64,000 nt of DNA from Pampus argenteus (taxonomy: Eukaryota > Chordata > Actinopteri > Scombriformes > Stromateidae), in contig CM072870.1 of the NCBI GenBank assembly GCA_036937835.1, positions 16,091,501-16,155,500 of the forward strand, in the 5' to 3' direction. Numbering within the stretch: the first letter of the stretch is position 1; each line of letters starts with the position of its first letter. The notes below the pieces were generated by a model. The model saw only the letters and a program-made list of their open reading frames with translations. It made no database searches and was not told where the DNA came from. This document shows positions 37,756 to 49,587 of the stretch, in pieces. The position numbers and the translations under genes were made by a program.

Positions 37756-40700
37756 ATGCTATGTAACCCTGAATCTCTATATCCAGAAAAGCATTCTTCC
37801 AGTAACCTGTTTCTAAGAGCTGAACTTGAAACAGGTGTTCATATCATTTTTCATCTTATAAAACTATAAAAACTGGTGCTTAAAAAAATGCATTCATATT
37901 GGATTTTTCATACAAATACAAGCCGATTAAGATTCTGGTCAAGATTTAAGGCTATTTGGTGTTTTTATAAACTACTCAGGTGTCATGCAGGTCAACTCTG
38001 ACTCTGCTGGGATCAGCAAGTATCTTACTGGCAGTTTAAAAATAGACTTCCCTTCTGGCTCTGCCTCTTGGGTTAGATGTAACCCATGCAGCTGTGATGG
38101 GAAACAACAATAGAACTTTAATAATAACTTTTACAGCCATTTAAAATGTGTCTTTGACTTCTAAAAAGGCTGTTGTTGGGTGTTTGTTGCTATTTGCTTC
38201 TTCTTCGGGGCTCCACCTGATTATCACTTTGAGGCATTGTTTGCAGCATGTGCAGCCACAAGCTCGGGGACTTCCTGAATGGCTTGATTTAAGTTGAATC
38301 TTTAATCATTGTCTGTTTCGCTCTTCACCGACATTTAAGGAAAATATTTGGCCTTTTTAGACGATACCAACTCGCCTGAAACTTTGTCTGCCCAAAACAA
38401 TGCTAAGAGCAGGGAGAAAAAAAACAAAACAATAAGCTGAAAGATGATAAAAAGGCTTCGTAGAGCTGTGGGGAACTGCTGATTTGATGATAATTTTCTG
38501 TTAGTTTTCACATTACACATAATCATTTGATCCATTGTTGTAATAAAAATGTTGACGGTACAACAGTTTTGTTTTGTGTCTGTTGTGTCCTGTAGTGCAG
38601 TGACCACTCCACACATTTTTTTTAAATTTTTTTTTCGCAACAAACATGAGTCCAGTCCAGCAAAGTTTCCCCTCTATCTCACCGATAAGCGATTGTATCC
38701 CAGTGTTTGTTTAGCCTGGTCAGGATCACTGTGGGTGAGCGAGTGCGCTGCTGTAAATGAAGCAGCATTGCAACCCAAAGGCTGCTCTTCGCTAGAGTAC
38801 GTCAGAGTGATGGGAACAAATATCATTTGTCACACACGGTGCACACACACACACAAGAAACTCCTCTGTGCCTTAGCTGGAAGGGAACATTTAAAGGAGA
38901 CCACTGACAGATGGTTGGCTTTGCATTAGTCTCTGTAAAATCCCTGTGTGCCCACGGCTAAAGATATATACATCCAGTCAATGTACAAGCACGGAAAAAT
39001 AGAGAGAGAGCTTTTTATCCAAAACAAATCTAATCCCCATGCCACCCACACTTCTACAGTGCACTTACACCTGTAGATGCAGAGATTAGTGCCAGCACAT
39101 GCATCATGCATATCCTGGCCTGTGTGCAGTGTTGTGAGGGATTGGTGTGTATTCTGACACCCCGGATCAGAAATAGCCCTCATGCCCAGAGACACACTGT
39201 TCCACATAAAGCTTCTCTGCAAGTACTGTTGAGTCTACTACCAGTGTTCGGCATGTCGACTGGAGGGGAAGCTTTATTTTTCATGTTGTACTCCTGGAGA
39301 TCCACTGGTATGGGGCCGCTGGTGAGTAATCTTTCTCATTAACTGTTTTCACATTTCATATGACATGAAACAAAAGCTGAAGGGATGAATGACACTCTGA
39401 ACAAACACCCAAATGACTGAACATTTAAAACAACATTGTCGAGTTGTTTATTTGTTTAATCTTCGAGTCACTGGAGTTGTTCTCGTATTGCTGCTTGCTT
39501 GTGCAGAAACGCAACAGTTCAAGTGTGTATTCTTTTTCGGTCGCTCCTATAAAATGGCAATTTCACTCCACCCCTTGGGCTCTTTTATTCCAAACATTTT
39601 CACAATAAAATTAAGTTTCTGGATTTATTTCTCTACCTTTTTTCTCCACCTCCATGTTTTTTTTCCCTTTAAATTTGAACAAGACAGTACAACAGGAACC
39701 ACAGAGATCATAACTCTGTTCTATCTTATCCTGGAGATGTGATTAATGTCAAATCTTTAGTTACTGATTCATTTGTTTGTACATATTTGCACTTGCACTA
39801 GCCCATTAAAATCCATATTATGTAGCAGGGTGTATTTAGCCTATCATAACATGAAGAGTGGAAGTAGGGGGAGAACAGCCAACCTGGTTAAAAACACACC
39901 TGTAAAATGTTCAGATCCACATGTGATATTGCGTTTGTTTAATCTGTACGTGTGCAATGGACAGATATGACAGTGGTATTGATCTTCTTATCTGTAACTC
40001 TGCAAGAAAGCAAATAATCATTTTCCCAAATGTTGAACTATTCCTTTAATATGACAGATATGAGGACATAATTTTGTTTCTCATTTCAGTCACACAAAAA
40101 TGTAGCGTTTATCCAAATTTAATCAAGTCCAAAGCTAGCTTTCTGTCTCAATGCTCTGCCTTGATATCAGAAATGTTGTATGGTCACCCCTCATATTCAA
40201 ATGAGTGTCTCAGCATGAGAGCTGGCTGCTGCCTGAGATCAGGTACTTTGACCACAGACACATTTCAGATGAGCCTCGGGGCAAAAGCCGACCAGACTGG
40301 CTTCGACCAACAGTCCTCTTGAGAAGAGACTCCTGTTTTTCAATCTATGTCAGAGCAGGTTGCAATTTGCTGCCCATTTGACCCCCATTTGGTTTATTTA
40401 AATTGATGAGTGCAAAAGGTGAGATTATGGTCACAGAAATCTCCATGGTGATGAGGGGCTTCTGTGTCGTGTTGTTTGCTCAGTTGGACCTTCAGGGCTG
40501 AATTTGCACCGGAGCTAAAGGCTGATCTATATGGCCACTCTGCAGACTGGGCTGTTAAGGACACCAAGGTCTCCTCAGTATGTTTTTCTGTGCAGTTTCA
40601 GGGGTTAGAAACCTTGTACATTCTACAGTTAAATATATATGGTATGTGTTGTTTTAGGTAGATTCCAGTATTTTTACAGGAATTAGTTTATAATTTATTT

Positions 40701-41183
40701 CAGGCCAATGAAATACATAAATGAATTTCTCCAGCAGGATTTAATTAATGTTGGAAAACATTTTTAGTTTTAAATGATGAATTTAAAACTTGCGGGAATA
40801 TAACTGAATGCCTCATTTAATGGATAAAATCCAAATGATTGCAACATTTCTAAGTCTGTTGACCTCAGTATTTCTCAAAATCTGGCTGCAAATCTTATAT
40901 AAACTCGTTATTACTCTGTCTACTGGATAATAATTTGAAGGGATAACTAGAGATGGTGCTTTTTTTAGTTTTATATATATGTTGTTGTTTCTTTGTTTTT
41001 TTAATATTTTTATTTATTACTGTTAATGTATATACATATGTCCAAAGAAAATGAAAAAAAAATAGCATATTGTGATCTAAATGCATGTATATTTGTAAGG
41101 ATATGTCACCATTTTCAAATAAAAAAAAAAAAAATTGTTGACAGAAAATGGAAGATAAAAGCTTTTATCGAAAACTACAGTTG

Positions 41184-41245
41184 GTCCATCTATCCATTCT
41201 CTAGACCTGCTTATTGACATTCAGGGTCACAGGGAGCTGTAAAGT
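41184..41245. repeat. Fragment of a tccatctatccattc-type fish repeat
   Basis: ccatctatccattctctagacctgctt followed by cagggtcacagggagctg resembles the common teleost repeat with ccatccattatctatacccgctt and cagggtcgcggggggctgg. It is short and diverged. Confidence 0.45.
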
Positions 41246-43754
41246 TTCCATTTTAGGCTGCATGTCCTTGGTCTCAGGGCACTTTACCCCAAACCGTCTT
41301 CATTCCCAGGTCGTCTGAGAACAGGGTCACAATGACGCAGGGATTGTAGGTATTACAGAGACTTTTATAATTTTAGTAGTTCTAACATAAAGTACACAGA
41401 CCTGCTTTTTTCTGTTTGTCTGCTTTCCTGTGATTCATCACCTTGACTCCGTACCATCCACAATCCTAATTATCAAATGTTCTGGACCTGTGGGTTTTGT
41501 CAACAAAGTATTAAGCCTCAGATGTTGTTTTGTGGCATAATGATAATAATATTGCGTTTAAGTGCACAGCAGTGGAAGACTTCACTCGATTTATACTTAT
41601 TGGAAAATATCGAAATTACAAGCTTCCAATGAAATGAAATTCTCCACTTTTGTTAATTTGGTGTGTTGCTCCCTCTCCATTATCGTTGTTCTCTTCATTA
41701 TTTAACCTCTTTATTTATCTTCCACATACAAGCACTCTCTTACCACTGCTGTTCTTCTCACACTAATGCACCCTCACTTTCTATTTAGGTTATGTGCCAT
41801 GTTTTGTGTTTTGTAGTCATTTATTTTATTAAGGAGCATAAAAACGTACACTGGTTTCCAACTGAGTGCTCCTCAGTCAATGCTTGATGTGTGTCAGTCA
41901 TCAGAAAAGTCAAGGTGCATTAATGCAGCAGAAATGGAAAGCTGGAAAAACAAGGCTGGGCATTAGTATGTATGGACTGTATTGTCATTCAATTTTCAAT
42001 TTAGCTTTTTATATCCCAATTTTCAGTGTTTTGTTAGCTAACAAACTTTTTTTTTTCTTAAGAAAGCTAAGATTTCTGCTCTTAGGCCTGTGGCAAGTTA
42101 TAATGAAGGAGCAGTTTAATCAGAAATAAAATCAGAAATACACAACACTGTCAAAAACACTTAAAACGCTTTTGCGAATCATGTTTTATTGGAAAATATT
42201 TGAATGCAAAATAAACAACATAATGTGAGATTTTATGCCCACAGTCAGGGGAGTTGGATTCAGAACAAGCACTTTCATTCAGAAAAATATTGAGAAACTT
42301 TATATCAGTACACTTGAATGACACTTCCTTGGCACGTTTTTATGACCTCAGAGCTTTCATTTAGAAGAATAAGACAATTTGGCTCAAGGTGCCGAACGGA
42401 GGCCCCTCGTCTGCTGAGAGGATTCAGTGAGACATTAAGGTAGAGAACTGGTATGGTTATGGTATTATTGCCTGCTGCTTGACTGATGCAGAGTGGGGGC
42501 ATGAATGAAAACATCAACTCATACACAAGCAGAAGTGGGTGGTTGCGGAGGTATTAAACCGAACTCTACGGCCACTCTTAATTCATCTGCATTTCTGAGA
42601 ACAATCTCAAAACTATTTATTATTCAGTGGTGTTAAGGTAGCCTACAGGCTCATTCGTCTTTGATAAAGATGTAAATGATTTATTAAAAATAAGATTTAT
42701 TTGAAATTTTTACTGTCACAATCTACGAACTATTGAATTATTATGTCCTGTTATTGCTATTATTCCCTTCCTCATCAGCTGTGCTTCTGCCTTTTTGTAT
42801 TTACTGCTAGTTAGTTAATCAAGTACTTCAACAATACTCCATCAGTCTATTTATTACATACATACATCCTTACACGTGTATTCGAAGACACCAAACCTTT
42901 GTGTTTTCAGTGCATGAATCCACTTTATGTGATAGTGGTAGAATTTATTAGTGATCCACATAAAAATAGTTTAATTTAGCTTATAAATAAAAACAACAAA
43001 TTGAATCCATTATAATTTTCATCTAAATGGTGACATGTCTATCATGACATGAAATCACTCCAGTGGTAAACACAACAGATCTGTGACTTTGGAGATCTAA
43101 AAATCTCCTGCTGTATACAAAACGGTTCTTTAAAATCAGTAGATAAGGACAAATGTGTTAAAATACATGGGTAATTCTTCCCCCCAAAAAATGGTTTAAA
43201 AGCAATTAAAACCATATTAAGCAGACACACTCAACCTTGCTCAGTCACCAGATGACAGTCCCCTCCTCGACTCCCTCGCTGTGTCTTTATTGTTCTGGCT
43301 GGAGGGGATGGCTCACTAGATTTGAGATTATAAAATCTAATGACGCACGGGCTTGGAATTGGACACCTCAGCACTTTCTTTTCTTCTTCAGTCTGTCTCT
43401 CTATTTCTTTCCATATTTGTTTTTCTCTCTGAGAAGATGGAAAGAAGAGAGATACTCCCTTATTATTTCACATTTTCTCTGTCTCAGAGGGTAAAGTGAG
43501 AGGGAAGCTGTGTGAGTGAACGTGCACATAACCTATTTTGTGTGGAACAAGTGACAGAACTGTTGAACTGTGTGTGCGTGTGTGTGTGTGTGCATGTTGA
43601 ATTAAGGTGGAGATTGTGTCCCCGGGACGACTGCGTTTGTGGTTTTATGAGTGATTCCATCATGCTTTGATGATGTAGTTATGCCAGCGTAACCAGCACA
43701 CAGTCAACACGCTGCTATCATTTTATCACATTATCGTGTACTGTGTGCTGATGT

Positions 43755-43756
43755 GA

Positions 43757-43792
<36 letters not shown>

Positions 43793-43794
43793 AA
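43755..43794. repeat. (GAAA)10 microsatellite
   Basis: Uninterrupted gaaa units, strongly strand-asymmetric. Confidence 0.95.
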
Positions 43795-46334
43795 ATAATG
43801 ACCGCAAGATGAATAAGAAATACTATCACCCCTCAGGTCCTTTGCTTTGGTCTCTGATGCTACGAATCACCCCACAGCCTTGCTGGTGTCACTACCAGAT
43901 GTTATCCACATCCTCACATCTGGCACTACTGGTGTGTGTTATTCACATTTTGTGGTCCAACAAAATCTCAACAACACAGCCTTTTGTGTTTACTAAGCCA
44001 GAGTTTTATGCCACCTCATGAGTAGGCTATTATCACTAATAAGACACATTAAGCACACACACACACACACCCGTTGACTGGGTTGGGTGTGTTTATTGCG
44101 TCATAAGTGTGCACATGATCACAATTCAGCTCGGCACACGGGCAAACCTCCATATGAGAAACAGAGCAAGAAAACAGTAAAGTATGCCCCAGTCTAGGGG
44201 TGTTTAGGGCATAACACGTAGGGCTGCAACTGATTATTCTCAATATAAATGTATATTTCTCCATATATTTTTTTGTGAATTAAGCAATAAGTCTTTAATA
44301 TATTTAATTTTTAATAACAAAAAATGATCAGGCCACAAGGTGAAAGTGTTCAAATTGTTGTTGTTTGATTTTCTGTCCGTTTATTCATTCAGTGCAAATC
44401 AAACAAGTGAGAGAAAACTGAATTTAATTCTTTGTTGTGAATTCAGTAAAACAAAAAAATAACAAGTCCGTGCCGGCACATCAGGACTCTAAATGTCATT
44501 GTGCCAAACGGTGGCTCGCTCGCAAGTTGCCGTGACTCACTCTCTTTTTTTTTCCCCCTCCACTTCTCTGACACTTTCTCCATTTGTCTCGATGTTTGGC
44601 AGGTGCTTGTGTTCAGCTGAAAAGCTTCTCTGTTATTTCAGTGGAAAAATACTGTGTCGTCTCATGAAAATGTGAAAAAAAAACAAAAAAAAAACAGTTC
44701 TTGGAATGAGAGAGACACAAGCAATGAGAAGCAGACAGTAATTTCACACGTAAATATTGCAATTGATAGATACATTTTCCTTGTTGACAATAACAACATA
44801 TTTAATAATTATTAACTTTGTATGATATGATATTTTGTGGATGATATGATAGCATTTTGGTATTTTCTTTGGTGTTTGTTCTTTCCTTTTGATACAATGA
44901 CATAATCTAGAGTCAGTCAATGGCCTAAATGTCAGATGTTAGCTACTCTGCTCACATGACTATAGGTATAACTGTGTTCAGCCTTGTTTATGCTCATTTA
45001 ATAGAATCTCATCAGACAGATTTGTGTTCAGATCCCTTTACTTTTGGCAGAATGGCAGATGTCAGCAGGTTTTATTGGCTGATTGGTCGACGCATTTGGT
45101 CTGTTTTTTTTTAAAGATACTGGCTGCATTTACCAGAACTTGCAGCATCAGCCCGTATTTCAGCAGGCGTAGCTTTTGAGGCGACATGTGATACAAATGT
45201 TCTCTTGAAAAGACATTATGATCAGACATTGTCAGCACACACTAATTCTTACACAATAACCAACACATTATATAAACAGACACATGCACTCAGGTTCATC
45301 CTCAGAGATTATGTCCTTTTAAATAAGAAAAACCTTTTACCACACAGTTTGACTTTCAGCCATATTAATAAAGTTTTCCTTCTACTAAACACACATCTTG
45401 TCTTAACACTTCTTTCAGTGTAGTAGGAGGCAAAGCGGCATTTCTCAATAACAAGGACATTCATAGTATGACCCTGGGAACTCAGCCAACGGAAATAAGA
45501 CTGAGGATGTCCAGTACATAGACCTTCCACAAACATGAAAACACAAAGATTAATTTTATTTTAGCTATGAAGAGAAAAATGTAATTAAATAAGAAATAAA
45601 ATGAGATGTTTTGAGTCAGAAAATGGTACACAAAAGACTCTTTAGTATGTTCAAAATTAGAAAATTGAAAGTTTGACTGGGGAGACCTACGAACTTGTGC
45701 ATCCTGAAGTAGAGTAGAGAGGCATAGAGTGATTTTATAAATACTCAGTAGGTTTCGGCATTGTATCCTGGTACAGGCGCTTTGATCCACATGCTGTTCC
45801 TGTAAGAAAGGAGTGAAATGAATGTCGCCTACAACAAGTCTCCCATGGACTAATCATTCACATTTACTTATTGAACATATAGATTGTCAAATTAACAGGC
45901 TTTACCACACTTTAGTGCTGCTGATCTCTGCATACTTTGGCCTTTTCCTCTCCCTGCCCTCTGAGACAGGCTCTTCTGTGCAGTCCTCCCAGAGGAGAAT
46001 AAAAAGACAGATGATCCAGTTTTTAGTTTTCAGATATCAGCAGACTAGTGGAAAGCCTACTGCTGCATCTGGTGAGCAAATTGCCATTTTTTACATTTTG
46101 TTTTTTGTATGGATTAAACAAACAAGATACAAGGTGTTAAATACTAACTGTTTCCATTTGCTTTGTGCTAAGACACATTAACTGGCTGCTGGCTGTAGCA
46201 TCATATTTAGCGTAGACATAAGAGGGGATTCACAGCCTATCATGTGAAATCAGGTCAGTTGTACATCTACATGTGGAACAGGCTGCTGGCAGGGGAGTCA
46301 CATTGTAGTAGTTTTGTGCACCGATTTAAATGAG

Positions 46335-46445
46335 GGGATGGCATAACCTGCGTTAGTGACATCATTGCAGCCAGCCTACAAGCATGACATCATCCTGTTG
46401 GCATGTAATCCCTCCAGCTTCCCCACCCACTGGTGGTGCACTGTG
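46335..46445 (-). repeat. Interspersed repeat R5, inverted copy 1
   Basis: Its reverse complement contains gggattacatgccaacagga, tgatgtcatgcttgtaggct and ggctgcaatgatgtcac in order, and aligns with 46945-47045 on the + strand. The two copies therefore form a diverged inverted pair about 600 bp apart. Confidence 0.7.
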
Positions 46446-46944
46446 CAATCTGATCAAATATTCATGAGCGTCTCCCACACAGGAGCGCACAAAGGCAGAA
46501 AGAGCTAGCTCATAATGTTGATACGTGTGTGTTATAATGTGGCTCTGCCGTCAAGTCACCACCGTATAAGCAATGATGACGTGGGAATAATGATAATGAA
46601 TTAATGTTATTGTTCGTATCAGTTGCCCCAAAATGTGCTACACACACAAACATAGATATTTTTTTCTGAAAAAGAGATAACAATAAATCAAATGAGCTGG
46701 ACAATAAATATTCAGTGTACATATATACAGGTGAAGATATTAAACACTGGAGTGAAAACATGTGGTCTAAAATCTACCAAACAGACCTCAGGCTTTAGAG
46801 GTGGTAACAATAGTAGGTTGGGTCACTTTTTTCAATCAAACAGTGAGGTTGTTTATATTTAGGATTTTATTTGATTTATTATTATTATTATTATTATCAT
46901 TGTAATATATTATTTTGTTGCATTGCACAAACATTTTCACTTGA

Positions 46945-47045
46945 GGATTACATACCACAAGGATGATGTCATTCTCACAGGCTGGTTGGAGATGACAACA
47001 TTGAAGTGAATGATGTCATCCCTTCATTTTAAATGCACAGGTGAA
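46945..47045 (+). repeat. Interspersed repeat R5, inverted copy 2
   Basis: Contains ggattacataccacaaggat, gatgtcattctcacaggctg and gtgaatgatgtcatcccttc in the same order as the reverse complement of 46335-46445. It has roughly a dozen extra bases in the middle. Confidence 0.7.
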
Positions 47046-48914
47046 GCGGCAGTTATGCCTTTTCCCTTTATCGCTCTGATCAGTGAACCTTACATTTCAA
47101 CCTATTTTTGTGAATCTCATATTTCCCTTTAACTCTGTACTACAAATGACAAAATAAAGAAATATTTTGGGATGCAGTAAAATAAAGGGCAGTTGAGGAA
47201 GCAAAGGAAGGAATCCAAAGTATGTTAACTTCCTGAGTACTGTTGACTGTCTGGCTGCATGTTAAAAATAGCTTCCATCAAAATTGATTTTTCATCACTT
47301 TTCATCTAGCTTCTAAGAAATTCTAGCACATGTTTTGTTATTTAAATAGATATTTTTTTTTTTTTAGAAATTATAAATAAGAGTCTCTCAGTCATCAGTG
47401 TCAATTTTCTACAGAAACACAGCAGACAGTGACACGTTTGCTGTCACACACACGTCAGTTAAATCTTGTAATTGCACTTTGATAAGAGTAAAACACAGAA
47501 ACATGGCAGCAGGAGAAGAACTGCTCATCCCCTTTGTCTTTGTTCTTTTTTTTACTAACACTGTCACTAACACTGCTTATTCCTGACATTCACTGCTGTA
47601 TCCAATGCCAGGCTGCTGACAATACTGAGTCGAATCTCTATAAAGAACAGCGGGCTGTAAAAGTGAAGTGATCTGCCTCCGTAATGACGCAGATGAAGGA
47701 AATCCATTTGCAAATAAACCTCCTCATCCTTAGAATATATGCAAGCACATAATGACACATCCCTTCTACGTCATAAGGTTTGATTGTGACTGTGGGTATG
47801 TAATATCTCACTGCGTCTCTGAAGCACACACAAAAACTTGTACTACTATACTTGCATTCATTCCATGCAGGCTAACCTAACTTTAACTATAACATCTTCC
47901 TGCATTAACATAACCTCAGCCTAGAAATAAATCCATGGCTTGTTGCTACATTGCAAGAATATCCTTCTGCCAGCCAGCTGTGGCCTTTCTGTGTGGACTT
48001 GTTTTGTATTTTCTCTGTGTCTGTGTTTCCAACAGACGTTACGGTTGTCATATTGGATGAATGGGAAAGTCTGAATAACCCATGTGAATGTAAATGTGAA
48101 TGTCTCTGGCCTGTTATGGAGTGGTAACCTTTCCAGCATGCTCCCCAAGTGTACAACATTGATGGATGCTTTAAACCTATACCGTCTAGTCCTAAAATAA
48201 ATAGTTAATTCTGTAGTTTATTCTGACAAACACAGTCGTGATGCTTTCCCTGACACCACACATGTACAAACCCTCTCATCTGTTTGACATCCAGTGATTT
48301 ATAGTTGTATTTATAGTACATCTGTTTGTCACATGTTATCACACCATGACAATTTGTGCAGATTACAGTCCCGGTTTCAGGTGAGCATACAGCATTCTCT
48401 AATCTATATTTCTGTTTGACTCAACATCTGCAAATTAAAGGTATCATTTAGACATTATTTAGCATTTTCTGGTGTTCTGTGACAATTACATTTCGGGGAA
48501 AGTGTAGTCATATATATATAAATATGAGCTTCAGGCCATATATCACCCAGGACAACGAAACCATTCACTATTCACTCTGCAGACCTCTGATGGGGAATAC
48601 CCTGTATGGTTAACAGAGATACAGACATTCTTTCCATTTTATTGAGCGGGCTGACCGTTTGTATTTGGAAAACTAAGGTTGACATAGTGGTGTGGCCAAG
48701 GATCCACATCTGGATGAAGACTTTTTTTCCAGCACTAAAACAGTGGGCTACTTAGGTGAATTTAAAATCAAAGAAAAACAGGTTTTTTTTTTTTGTTTTT
48801 TTTATTTTTTTTACAGACACTGCTTTTTCTTGGAACTCAGCATTGTTTTTGTTTCTAAACTTACAGGAAGCAGAAGTGTAACTGCATTTTTTTAAATACT
48901 GCCATATGATTTAA

Positions 48915-49215
48915 AAGTGAAAGGTCTTCTTAAAACAATATTAAGGTACCCAATTGAACACTGAAATATGTCTTTCTTGCTGTCTTGCTGTTCAAAGTGG
49001 CTATTAGACGATCCCTTCATAATGCACTTATAATGTAGGTGATGGGGGGGTAAACAAATCCACAAGCCTCCTTCTGTGCAAAAATGTACTTATGTGAAGC
49101 TAATATGAAGCTTAAGTCATCTATATTAGTAAAATTAAGAAAATATATTTTAACATCACAGTCTTTTTAGTAACAAAGAGCCTCTTTTTCTGTAACGCTA
49201 TATTTTTACAGTGCC
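48915..49215 (+). repeat. Interspersed repeat R3, fuller copy
   Basis: Ordered blocks ttaaaacaatattaagg, tgtctttcttgctgt, gatcccttcataatgcactt, ctccttctgtgcaaaaatg, gaagctaatatgaagctt and cagtctttttagtaacaaag. They match a teleost repeat family and the diverged copy at 9243-9480. It ends about 100 bases before the lepr first exon region. Confidence 0.65.
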
Positions 49216-49220
49216 ACCAG

Positions 49221-49330
49221 CTACCAAATGATTTTACTACTGGACAATCGCCGTGTATTTAGGGTTTCCTGAGGTGTCCCTGAACGCATCGCGGTGGGCG
49301 TGGCTCTATTGTGGCTGTCAGAGCGCGTCT
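49221..49330 (+). promoter_or_regulatory. lepr: Probable lepr promoter region
   Basis: A local rise in CpG (gaacgcatcgcggtgggcgtgg, then gagcgcgtctctcc), including a GC-box or KLF-like gggcgtggc, in an AT-rich region just upstream of the inferred first exon. No TATA box was seen. The assignment rests on position. Confidence 0.4.
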
Positions 49331-49587
49331 CTCCTCTAAACTGCTCCAGTGTGTAGTCGTATCCTCAGCTGGGCTGGTTGGTCATACGTCAAGGAAACAT
49401 CAGCGGCGTGTTGTCTCACCGGGAAGCCCTCCTCATTGTTGCTCTCAGTCTCAGACATGGACACTGAACCGCTGCAGATGCGCACACATGTTCACTGAGG
49501 ATTTTAAACTTACCTGAATGAACTCTTGGACTTGGACGAAAAGGAAACCTGCGGACACCAGACCAGAGGCAGCCCCACTGGAGCGAT
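49331..49587 (+). other. lepr: Probable lepr noncoding exon 1
   Basis: Ends in a good donor, GAGCGAT|GTAAGG, and lies upstream of the first coding exon with no other candidate nearby. The 5' edge is a guess. It is noncoding for the receptor; the short frames in it are not conserved-looking. Confidence 0.45.

Larger units (their letters stand above)
34016..49220. other. Intergenic region between dnajc6 and lepr (about 15 kb)
   Basis: No coding exon was recognised on either strand. It contains a LINE remnant, several interspersed repeats, microsatellites and a 46-bp tandem repeat, listed separately. I looked for the small multi-exon leprot gene, which in mammals overlaps lepr's promoter, and found no matching peptide. 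Enhancers may exist but cannot be called. Confidence 0.65.

Noticed and set aside
38549..38929. 126-codon + strand frame in the intergenic region
   Set aside because: No recognisable domain and no splice or promoter context.
45482..45790. 102-codon - strand frame upstream of lepr
   Set aside because: AT-rich with low-complexity Phe/Ile stretches and no known similarity; probably chance or repeat-derived.
46357..47018. Cluster of four ATGATGTCA words as an independent enhancer signature
   Set aside because: The words fall in two inverted copies of one repeat, so their clustering is explained by repeat ancestry. Regulatory use is possible but not shown.
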